64,000 nucleotides of DNA from positions 56,446-120,445 of the forward strand of contig NZ_JAFBEX010000017.1 in the NCBI RefSeq assembly GCF_016908975.1. The letters are read 5' to 3'. The position numbers were made by a program, and so were the translations under genes. Below, one piece after another: positions 50,841 to 58,340 of this stretch. Positions within the stretch are counted from its first letter, which is position 1, and each line of letters begins with the position of its first letter. This stretch comes from Neobacillus cucumis. GTDB lineage: Bacteria > Bacillota > Bacilli > Bacillales > Cytobacillaceae. The notes below the pieces were generated by a model, which saw nothing but the letters and a program-made list of their open reading frames with translations, did not search any database and had not been told where the DNA came from.

Positions 50841-53480
50841 ATGTCTGAACAATACGAATCAAGAGAGGAGCGCAGGAAGCAACTCCAATCCAAAGGCAAG
50901 AATAAAAAGCAGAAAAAACCTCGAGGATTATTCAAAAAAATTTTTCTAAGTTTAGTTGTTCTCGGAATTATTGGAATACTTGCCGGAGTGGGGACTGTCG
51001 CCTACATGGTTAAGGATGCTCCCAAGCTTGATCCAAAATTATTAAAAGATCCTATCCCTTCAAAGATTTTAGATAAAAATGGCAATGAAATTTCTGAAGT
51101 AGGTGCGGTGAATCGGGAATATGTAAACTATAAAGACATTCCAAAAGTAGTGGAAGACGCGGTTCTTGCCACTGAGGATTATCGTTTTTATCAGCACCAT
51201 GGTATTGACCCTATCCGTCTCGCGGGTGCGCTATGGGCTAATTTGCGACATGGCTATGGTGCAGAAGGCGGCAGTACTATTACACAACAAGTTGTCAAAA
51301 ACGCCTTTTTAACTCAACAAAAAACACTCAAGCGTAAAGTTCAAGAAGCTTGGCTTGCTACTCAGCTTGAACAGCAATATACGAAACATCAAATTTTTGA
51401 GATGTATGTGAATAAAGTATATGTATCAGAAAACAGTTATGGCTTGGCAACTGCAGCAAAAATGTATTATGGAAAAACATTAAAAGATTTAACATTAGCT
51501 GAGGCTGCGCAACTTGCCGGGATGCCTCAAAGTCCTAATAGCTACAATCCATTTAACCATCCAGATTTGGCTGAAAAAAGACGGAATATTGTCTTATCTT
51601 TAATGTACCAGCACGGCTATATAACGAAACAACAAATGGATGCAGCTAAAAAGGTTTCTGTAGCGGATACAGTATTGAAGGGTGATCAGCGAAAAGTTGA
51701 TGATAAACCATATGAAGCATTTGTAGATGCAGTTATTGATGAAGTTAACAGCACAACTGATTTTGATCCTTATACCGATGGATTAACCATTTATACTACG
51801 CTCGACAAAGATGCTCAAATTCATGTTAATAATATCTTAAATACGAAGGATTCTAGTGTAATCCCTTATCCAGATGATCAATTCCAGGCAGGGATCGTCT
51901 TGCTTGATACCAAGACGTCAGAAATCCGAGCAATTGGAGGCGGAAGAAACCAACAGGTACAACGCCCCTTCAACTATGCTATCGATACGAGAAGGCAGCC
52001 TGGCTCTACTATTAAGCCTGTGCTTGATTATGGTCCGGCAATCGAATATTTAAACTGGGGTACCTATGAAATGATCGATGATAAGCCAATTACTTACTCT
52101 TCAGGTAAGAAATTTGGTAACTGGGATCACAATTATAAGGGCCCAATGAGTATCAGAACAGCACTGCAATTATCACGTAATAGCCCTGCTGTCCAAGCAT
52201 TGCAACAGGTTGGCTTGGATAAAGCGAAAAACTTCGCTGTTGGTCTTGGGATTCCTTTAAAAGAAATTTACGAATCATATGCGATTGGCGGTTTCCAAAC
52301 AGGGGTATCCCCTCTGCAAATGGCCGGTGCATATGCTGCTTTTGGTAATAATGGTTTCTATACTAAACCACATGCTGTTGATAAGATTAAGTTGCGTGAC
52401 GGGACAATGATCAATACAGCCCCAGAAGCTAAAGTTGCTATGAAGGACTCGACTGCATTTATGATTACGGATATGTTAAAGAGCGTACTCAAATATCCTG
52501 GCACAGGGACAAGAGCCCAAGTACCTGGTCTTCCAATTGCAGGTAAAACAGGAACAACCAATTATACGGATCAGGAAATGGAACAATGGAATATATCAAG
52601 CACCTCTGTTCCAGATGCCTGGTTTACCGGCTATACAACGAATTATACAGCATCTATATGGACAGGTTATCCAAGCAGGAAAACGCCAATTACAGCAGTT
52701 GGCAGCAATCAGCGAATTGCTCAGCTCTTGTTTAAGAATTTAATGGCCTATGTATCAAATGACATTGATACTCCTGATTTTACAATGCCTAATAGTGTTC
52801 AAAAAGTCAGGATCGAGAAAGGAACCATGCCTGCCGTATTAGCTGGTGCATATACTCCAAGCAGCCAAATTTCAACTGAATATGCGGTTAAAGGATATGC
52901 CCCTAAAAAGGTTTCGTTTAAGTATAACAAACTTAGTGCACCGACAAATCTTGCGGCTAAATATGATGAAACAAGTGGAAATGTGGTTGTATCTTGGAAT
53001 TACAATAATACCACAAACAATAATGTTAAATTTGATATTACAGTTAATAATGCGTCTCCGAGCCATTACACTCAATCGGAAAATAGCTTAACCTTTAAGG
53101 CCAATCCTGGAGTAAAATATTCAATATCCCTCTTTGCTTATAGTGGAACTAATGATAGTAATGTAGTATATACTTCTATTGAAATTCCACAAGCTGGAGG
53201 GCAAACAGACCAAGGGACAGGGACTGATACCGGAACTGATACTGGAAATGGAACCGGAACTGGTACAGGGACTGATACTGGTACAGGGACTGATACTGGT
53301 ACAGGGACTGATACTGGAAATGGTACTGGTACAGGGACCGGGAATGGAAATAATAATGGAAATGGAAATGGTAATGGAAATACGAACAGCGGTCAAACTG
53401 GGGGTACGAATCCACCTGTTTCAACGCCTGTAACTCCGCCAGCAACTACCCAAAGTACAGGAACACGTGAGAATGAATAA
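50841..53480 (+). CDS. ponA: Bifunctional penicillin-binding protein PBP1 (PonA)
   Basis: An 879-residue class A PBP. Basic cytoplasmic tail (1-32), one membrane helix (about 35-57), glycosyltransferase domain with Glu112 in ATEDYRFYQHHG and EGGSTITQQVVKN, and transpeptidase with catalytic Ser389/Lys392 (STIK), SRN at 445-447 and KTGT at 569-572. A fibronectin-like segment (about 695-785) and a low-complexity Gly/Thr/Asp/Asn tail (about 790-860) follow. It builds septal and lateral peptidoglycan with GpsB. The tail is encoded by an 18-bp repeat tract. Confidence 0.96.
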   Translation: MSEQYESREERRKQLQSKGKNKKQKKPRGLFKKIFLSLVVLGIIGILAGVGTVAYMVKDAPKLDPKLLKDPIPSKILDKNGNEISEVGAVNREYVNYKDIPKVVEDAVLATEDYRFYQHHGIDPIRLAGALWANLRHGYGAEGGSTITQQVVKNAFLTQQKTLKRKVQEAWLATQLEQQYTKHQIFEMYVNKVYVSENSYGLATAAKMYYGKTLKDLTLAEAAQLAGMPQSPNSYNPFNHPDLAEKRRNIVLSLMYQHGYITKQQMDAAKKVSVADTVLKGDQRKVDDKPYEAFVDAVIDEVNSTTDFDPYTDGLTIYTTLDKDAQIHVNNILNTKDSSVIPYPDDQFQAGIVLLDTKTSEIRAIGGGRNQQVQRPFNYAIDTRRQPGSTIKPVLDYGPAIEYLNWGTYEMIDDKPITYSSGKKFGNWDHNYKGPMSIRTALQLSRNSPAVQALQQVGLDKAKNFAVGLGIPLKEIYESYAIGGFQTGVSPLQMAGAYAAFGNNGFYTKPHAVDKIKLRDGTMINTAPEAKVAMKDSTAFMITDMLKSVLKYPGTGTRAQVPGLPIAGKTGTTNYTDQEMEQWNISSTSVPDAWFTGYTTNYTASIWTGYPSRKTPITAVGSNQRIAQLLFKNLMAYVSNDIDTPDFTMPNSVQKVRIEKGTMPAVLAGAYTPSSQISTEYAVKGYAPKKVSFKYNKLSAPTNLAAKYDETSGNVVVSWNYNNTTNNNVKFDITVNNASPSHYTQSENSLTFKANPGVKYSISLFAYSGTNDSNVVYTSIEIPQAGGQTDQGTGTDTGTDTGNGTGTGTGTDTGTGTDTGTGTDTGNGTGTGTGNGNNNGNGNGNGNTNSGQTGGTNPPVSTPVTPPATTQSTGTRENE
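53215..53390 (+). repeat. Minisatellite in the ponA 3' end
   Basis: A unit of about 18 bp, ACTGGTACAGGGACTGAT, occurs about three times in close succession (53257-53318), with diverged GGAACTGATACTGGAAAT and GGAAATGGTAATGG units on both sides. It stays in frame and codes for TGTGTD-type repeats. Confidence 0.8.
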
Positions 53481-53484
53481 GAAC

Positions 53485-53712
53485 AAGCCAATCCGGCCGA
53501 AAGGTTGCATTTTAACCTTTTGGTCGGATTGGCCTAAATGTGGAGGCGACTGCCCTGGGACTCTAGACTAAGACGCCCCCTGTAAGAAGGCGCTTTTTGC
53601 CTTCTTCAGTGGGTGGCTTAGGCTTCGAGTCCCAAGGAGCCGTAACTGGATATGCTTATGACCTCGAGGGGCTAGGCGCTGGAGCTGGACTATTCTCGAA
53701 GTCAAAATTTAT
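53485..53712 (+). repeat. Intergenic foldable repeat, long form, copy 6
   Basis: Contains GGCCGAAAGGTT...AACCTTTTGGTCGG, CCTAAATGTGGAGGCGACTG, TGGGACTCTAGACTAAGACG, AAGAAGGCGCTTTTTGCCTTCTT, CGAGTCCCAAGGAGCCG and the common right end CTAGGCGCTGGAGCTGGAC. The left AGAAAAGCGCAAGCG end is missing, so the copy is truncated or diverged on that side. It directly follows the ponA stop. Confidence 0.85.
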
Positions 53713-53734
53713 ATATTCTTTTCTGTAAAAAAAG

Positions 53735-53770
53735 AAATCGTCTAGGTTAAGTCCTAGACGATTTTTTTAC
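53735..53770 (-). terminator. Terminator after ypoC
   Basis: AATCGTCTAGG, loop ACTTAA, CCTAGACGATT with T tracts on both sides; may also end ponA. Confidence 0.8.
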
Positions 53771-54103
53771 GATATTCCCTTTAACAAATTGCTTTTCCTG
53801 CTCGATCATTAATTCACTAAGTTGTCGATATGAATGGTATAAACCTGGTCTAGATTTAATAAATCCTAATCTCTCTTCCAAATTAACCGGTTTGAATGGA
53901 AATTGATTTAAAGTGATTTGATTATGAGGTATGAAAGTTTCATCATTTGTTAGATATAAAAATTGCAGAAAAAGATTGATTCCCTTTTCCATCCATTGGT
54001 TAGTGCTTTTAAAGTCACGTGCACGAAATAATGGTTCTAGCTGCCGTTGTATACTTTCCCATTCTGCCATAAGACTAGCAGCTGTTATGTCAAGATTATT
54101 CAT
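53747..54103 (-). CDS. ypoC: YpoC-like protein
   Basis: A 118-residue helical protein, MNNLDITAASLMAEWESIQR at its start, with RDFKSTNQWMEKGINLFLQFLY and PFKPVNLEERLGFIKSRPG. It matches the YpoC family, always behind nth, function unknown. The ATG follows the nth stop with no gap, so the two are coupled. GAAAGGG lies 12 bases upstream. Confidence 0.85.
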   Translation of the reverse strand: MNNLDITAASLMAEWESIQRQLEPLFRARDFKSTNQWMEKGINLFLQFLYLTNDETFIPHNQITLNQFPFKPVNLEERLGFIKSRPGLYHSYRQLSELMIEQEKQFVKGNIVKKSSRT

Positions 54104-54757
54104 TTATACTTGAATCCCTTTCATTCTCTTTTTCCCTTCACGGCACAGCTCTAATAATGGACAGCTTGGACATTGTGGATTTTGGGCTTTGCAATGATAC
54201 CGTCCAAAAAAGATTAACCGGTGATGCGTCAGAGACCATTCTTCTTTCGAAACCTTTTTCATTAACGTTTTCTCCACTTCAAGGACAGAGTCTTTCCATC
54301 GGCAAATTCCCAAGCGTTTACTGACTCTTTCTACATGAGTATCTACCGCTATGGCCGGTATATTAAACGCAACCGATACGACTACATTAGCGGTCTTCCT
54401 GCCTACCCCCGGCAGCTTTGTTAACTCATCTCGATCCATCGGAAGCTCACCATTATACTCATCTAAAACAAGCCGGCATAAACTTTGAATGTTTTTAGCC
54501 TTATTTCGATATAACCCAATGGAGCGTATATCATTTTGTAGTTCTTCCAACGATACCTTTAAATAATCTTCGGGAGTTTTATATTTTTCAAATAAACTTT
54601 TAGTTACTTTATTAACAAGTGCATCGGTACATTGTGCCGATAATGAGACAGCAATCACAAGTTCAAAAGGATTGCTATGATTTAATTCGCAGTGTGCATC
54701 CGGAAACATTTTACCTATTTCATCTAAACAAAAACGAATTTGTGTATTATTCAGCAA
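54104..54757 (-). CDS. nth: Endonuclease III
   Basis: A 217-residue DNA glycosylase/AP lyase for oxidised pyrimidines. The helix-hairpin-helix LPGVGRKTANVVV has the catalytic Lys, VDTHVERVSKRLG the catalytic Asp, and CKAQNPQCPSCPLLELC the C-x6-C-x2-C-x5-C iron-sulfur cluster. TTG 54757, 6 bases after AGGTGA, is preferred to the GTG within that site. Operon dnaD-nth-ypoC as in B. subtilis. Confidence 0.95.
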   Translation of the reverse strand: MLNNTQIRFCLDEIGKMFPDAHCELNHSNPFELVIAVSLSAQCTDALVNKVTKSLFEKYKTPEDYLKVSLEELQNDIRSIGLYRNKAKNIQSLCRLVLDEYNGELPMDRDELTKLPGVGRKTANVVVSVAFNIPAIAVDTHVERVSKRLGICRWKDSVLEVEKTLMKKVSKEEWSLTHHRLIFFGRYHCKAQNPQCPSCPLLELCREGKKRMKGIQV

Positions 54758-54785
54758 AAAAATCACCTATTTCAAATAAAATAAA

Positions 54786-54814
54786 AGAAAACGAGAGAAA
54801 CTCCCCTCGTCGAT
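54786..54814 (-). terminator. Hairpin between dnaD and nth
   Basis: Minus strand ACGAGGGGAG...CTCTCGT followed by TTTCTTTTATTTTATT. It may partly terminate the dnaD transcript before nth. Confidence 0.55.
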
Positions 54815-54820
54815 TGTTTC

Positions 54821-55519
54821 TTATTGTTCCAACCAATTATAAAAAGGGACAACTGGCTGGTGTCCATCATCCTTGGAATGTGCTTTATCAGTTTGTTTTT
54901 GGCGGAATTTACGTCCATGATTTTTCGCTTGATCAATCGTTTTGATACCATTTTTCTTCCATTCAAAGAGAATTCTATCTATATAACGGAAGTTTAATTT
55001 TCCTGACATGACAGCCTCTCTAAGTGCAGCTTTAATAATCATTGGATCGTGATGATCATCGTCCATCCACATACCAAGGGATTCACACTCAAATGGAGAT
55101 AGCGGACGCCCAAATTCTTTCTCGAAACAAGTATACACATCTGTTTCTTCTGTTTTCTTTTCTTGTTGCCGTTCTATCTGGTTATTTAATAAAAACTGTT
55201 CAACAAGTTTCTCCCATAAAGGCTTTACGGAGTATTTTTCAAACCGAATGCCTTCATTAGTATATTGATCAATAATTTCAATAAAGCCTCTTTGAATCAA
55301 CCGTCTTAGCATTGCATTACAATCAGCAATAGAAACTGTCATTCTGGCCGAAAGCTCTTCAGGAGTAGGAAATTCATTTCCTTTCTCAATAAAAGTTATG
55401 ATATTTAATAATAGAACAAGTTCTATCTCGTTTAAATTCAAATTTCGATATTCTGAGAAAAGCAAAGTAGGAATCGTAATATTTCCTTCTTGCATCCATG
55501 AAACTATATTTGATTTCAT
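54821..55519 (-). CDS. dnaD: Primosomal DNA replication protein DnaD
   Basis: A 232-residue replication initiation and restart protein. The N-terminal winged helix (about 1-105; ELVLLLNIITFIEKGNEFPTPEEL) gives oligomerisation. The DnaD/DnaB2 domain (about 130-200) has FEKEFGRPLSPFECESLGMW and ALREAVMSGKLNFRYIDRILFEWKKNGI, with the YxxxIL-type motif. AGGAGG lies 11 bases before ATG 55519. In B. subtilis asnS sits between dnaD and aspB; here it does not. Confidence 0.94.
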   Translation of the reverse strand: MKSNIVSWMQEGNITIPTLLFSEYRNLNLNEIELVLLLNIITFIEKGNEFPTPEELSARMTVSIADCNAMLRRLIQRGFIEIIDQYTNEGIRFEKYSVKPLWEKLVEQFLLNNQIERQQEKKTEETDVYTCFEKEFGRPLSPFECESLGMWMDDDHHDPMIIKAALREAVMSGKLNFRYIDRILFEWKKNGIKTIDQAKNHGRKFRQKQTDKAHSKDDGHQPVVPFYNWLEQ

Positions 55520-55603
55520 CGTTCAATACACCTCCTGATTAGTATAACACGAACCAACCATTCGAGTAAGAGTATTAGGAATCCATCTTTGGAAGGAAAA
55601 ACA

Positions 55604-55635
55604 AAAAGTCTGCATTATGCAGACTTTTGTTGTTT
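55604..55635 (-). terminator. Terminator after aspB
   Basis: AAAGTCTGCA, loop TAA, TGCAGACTTT followed by TTGTTTTTCC on the minus strand. Confidence 0.85.
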
Positions 55636-55645
55636 ATCGTCTTGT

Positions 55646-56839
55646 TTAAATATTAACTTTTGCAGTTACAAATTGACCGATTCGTTCCACCGCTTTTTCA
55701 AGTTGTTCCAGCGATGTAGCATAAGATAGGCGGATATTATCCGGAGTTCCAAACCCTGAACCTGGGATAACGGCTACCTTTGCTTCTACAAGCAGAGCCT
55801 CAACAAAGTCATCAACACTATTAAATCCTGTCAATTCCGCTGCATTCTTTACATTTGGATAAAGGTAAAAAGCACCCTGTGGCTTTACACATGTAAACCC
55901 AGGAATTGCAACCAATTTATCATAAATAATCTCTAATCTCTTCTCAAATGCCTGTCTCATTTCTTCCACTGGCTCCTGTGAACCATTGTAAGCGGCAATG
56001 GCAGCATATTGGGCTGTTGTGGTAGGATTGGATGTACTATGGCTTGCAAGGTTCGTCATTGCTTCAATAACTTGTTTATTACCTGCAGCATAACCAATTC
56101 TCCAGCCTGTCATACTATGAGATTTGGATACTCCATTGATGACAATTGTTTGCTCCTTCAAATCAGGAGAAAGCTGTGCAATAGAAACATGTTGGGCACT
56201 ACCGTACACAAGTTTCTCATAAATTTCATCTGAGACAATTAAAATATCTTCTTCCAAACAAACTTTACCTAGTTCTATGAGTTCTTTTTCTGTGTATAAC
56301 ACACCTGTCGGGTTGCTAGGTGAATTAATAATTACTGCTTTAGTTTTATCTGTAATGGCTTCTTTTAATTGCTGCGGAGTAATTTTAAAATGATTTTGCT
56401 CTAGTCCGTCAACATAAACAGGTACTCCGCCTGCTAATTTAACTTGTTCAGGATAGCTAACCCAATATGGAGTTGGAATAATTACTTCATCACCATCATT
56501 TAGGATTACTTGAAATAATGTGTAAAGGACATGTTTTGCTCCATTCCCTACAATTACTTCATTTGGTTTATACGATAATCCTTGATCAGTCTCAAATTTA
56601 TTAATAATAGCCTTTTTTAAAGCAGGTAGGCCTGCTGAAGGTGTATACTTTGTATGCCCCTCATTCATTGATTTTACAGCAGCATCTAAGATATGTTGGG
56701 GTGTATTAAAGTCAGGTTCTCCTGCTCCTAATCCAATCACATCTTCCCCTTTTTCTTTCAATTCCTTAGCTTTTGCTGTAATAGCTAACGTAGTAGATGG
56801 CGTAAGTGCCATTACTCGATTTGCAAGTTTAATTGCCAT
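55646..56839 (-). CDS. aspB: Aspartate aminotransferase (pyridoxal-phosphate, class I)
   Basis: A 397-codon fold-type I aminotransferase making aspartate from oxaloacetate and glutamate. The PLP lysine is K239 in NGVSKSHSMTGWRIGY. INSPSNPTGVLY holds the Asn and VSDEIYEKLVY the Asp/Tyr of the cofactor site. ATG 56839 (MAIKLANRVMALTPS) has GGAGG 9 bases upstream. It follows ypmB with a 25-base gap and supplies aspartate for panD among other routes. Confidence 0.94.
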   Translation of the reverse strand: MAIKLANRVMALTPSTTLAITAKAKELKEKGEDVIGLGAGEPDFNTPQHILDAAVKSMNEGHTKYTPSAGLPALKKAIINKFETDQGLSYKPNEVIVGNGAKHVLYTLFQVILNDGDEVIIPTPYWVSYPEQVKLAGGVPVYVDGLEQNHFKITPQQLKEAITDKTKAVIINSPSNPTGVLYTEKELIELGKVCLEEDILIVSDEIYEKLVYGSAQHVSIAQLSPDLKEQTIVINGVSKSHSMTGWRIGYAAGNKQVIEAMTNLASHSTSNPTTTAQYAAIAAYNGSQEPVEEMRQAFEKRLEIIYDKLVAIPGFTCVKPQGAFYLYPNVKNAAELTGFNSVDDFVEALLVEAKVAVIPGSGFGTPDNIRLSYATSLEQLEKAVERIGQFVTAKVNI

Positions 56840-56864
56840 ATCTCTTTCCTCCAATCTCCGCACG

Positions 56865-57338
56865 CTATAAGTTTTCAATTTTTTTTAGCCATTCACCGGT
56901 TTCAAAGTGAACATAGTAATAATTTATTAAATTATTTTCAGAACGGTAGTAAATTTCCCATAATGGAATATTTTTTTCCATTCCGAGCCGTACTGAAATA
57001 ATTTTCTTAGGTTGTGTTTCCTGCAATAACTTCTGAATCGCTTCTTGTTTAGATATACCATCTTTCGCCATTTTTATAATGACTTTTTTGCTCTTATCTG
57101 GGATCCAGACAATTATTTTATTACCTTTTTTATTTTTCCCTTCAATCACATTCACAGTCTCATTTCCATGGTATATATGAAAATCATCTATTTCACTGAA
57201 TTGCACTTTTTTTTCAGCAAGTGCTACAGCTTTATTTTCTGCCGCTTTAACTGGTTGAACGGCTGAAAAATAAACTTTAACTAATATACCAATTATGACT
57301 AAAATTGCAATTAAGGGAATAAAAATCCACTTTTTCAT
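56865..57338 (-). CDS. ypmB: YpmB-like membrane-anchored protein (DUF5590)
   Basis: About 157 residues: one N-terminal membrane anchor (KKWIFIPLIAILVIIGILVK), then an extracellular domain with two PepSY-like halves (KKGNKIIVWIPDKSKKVI and LGMEKNIPLWEIYYRSENN). The family is YpmB, role unknown, always next to aspB. ATG 57338 or GTG 57350 may be the start; neither has a strong ribosome site. The small ypmA gene, found before ypmB in B. subtilis, is not seen here. Confidence 0.85.
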   Translation of the reverse strand: MKKWIFIPLIAILVIIGILVKVYFSAVQPVKAAENKAVALAEKKVQFSEIDDFHIYHGNETVNVIEGKNKKGNKIIVWIPDKSKKVIIKMAKDGISKQEAIQKLLQETQPKKIISVRLGMEKNIPLWEIYYRSENNLINYYYVHFETGEWLKKIENL

Positions 57339-57452
57339 TTTCTCTTTCACTTCTTTATGTAGAATCTTTCTAAATTATTATAACAGGATAAATCACGATG
57401 TGTTATTAAACTTGTCTAAATTAGAATATTTTTTTCATTTTTACTTTTGCAT

Positions 57453-58292
57453 TTATTTCTTTAGGGGAATGGTAATAAGCTCGTAATTTGATTCAGTAAA
57501 TTTAATAGTGACAGTCCCATGTTTCTTTGTGGAATACACTTCAGACCATATCCCCTGTAAATCATGTAATAAATCCTGATCTAGCTTGTCTTCGTCTGCT
57601 CCAGAAAGGATGGATATTTGCGGATTAAGAGTTTGGATTAACTGATCAGACAATGACTCTTCCGTAAGGTTGATTGGAATTTTAAAGACATTGACATCTT
57701 CAAGTTTTTTGGATAAAAATATTTGTTCCGCACGTTGACTAAAAGAAGTCATCATAAATAAGTTGTGTTTATAAAAACGAAGCATCAAGTCCATTCCCTC
57801 ATTCTCTTGATTACCGACGAACTGGACGTCCGCAAACATGTCAGGAAGGATTTCTTTGTTTATACCTTCTTTCCAAACCGTTACTCGTACTTGATTTAAC
57901 GGTTCTCTTGGTAATTTATAAGATACATCCGCTGTTGTAACAATTTCTTTGATATTAAATTTTTGGATTAACCCTGCTAATTTCTTGATAGGCAGTACTT
58001 GAGCATTATTGGTTAGGATTAAGGTGCTTAGCTCCTTAACATTATAGAGGGAAAGCCATCCTTCTAACTCCGCTATATTCCCTTCTCCTCCAATATTAAT
58101 TAATATATTTTCTCCATTAGGGCCTTGGACAAGCGTCGCCTCACCTGTAGAAAGGCCCAAAAAAGTAACAGCAGCTTGGTGTTCTGCTAAATTCACATCA
58201 ATTTTTTCAACTTCTGTAGGCAGTGTGGGTACTGCCTTAACCGTCATACTGCTTGGAATTAGTAAAGCTATGATCACTAGTAATATTCTCAT
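57453..58292 (-). CDS. Exported degenerate metallo-beta-lactamase-like protein (ComEC C-terminal-like fold)
   Basis: About 279 residues with a signal peptide (MRILLVIIALLIPSSMTVKA). The mature part VTFLGLSTGEATLVQGPNG, ENILINIGGEGNIAELEGWL and STLILTN follows the ComEC-type metallo-beta-lactamase strand order, but the HxHxDH metal motif expected after TLILTN is replaced by NAQVLPIKK. It has no obvious metal ligands, so it is probably catalytically dead. GGAGG lies 8 bases before ATG 58292. It stands in the ypmA position between dinG and ypmB. The fold assignment is by pattern only. Confidence 0.6.
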   Translation of the reverse strand: MRILLVIIALLIPSSMTVKAVPTLPTEVEKIDVNLAEHQAAVTFLGLSTGEATLVQGPNGENILINIGGEGNIAELEGWLSLYNVKELSTLILTNNAQVLPIKKLAGLIQKFNIKEIVTTADVSYKLPREPLNQVRVTVWKEGINKEILPDMFADVQFVGNQENEGMDLMLRFYKHNLFMMTSFSQRAEQIFLSKKLEDVNVFKIPINLTEESLSDQLIQTLNPQISILSGADEDKLDQDLLHDLQGIWSEVYSTKKHGTVTIKFTESNYELITIPLKK

Positions 58293-58340
58293 ACACATTC
58301 CTCCAGGATATTTATAGGATGTGTAATTTTCCAAATATTA

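Noticed and set aside
53121..53445. Long frames on both strands in the ponA tail
   Set aside because: They are by-products of the 18-bp repeat, which is open in several frames.
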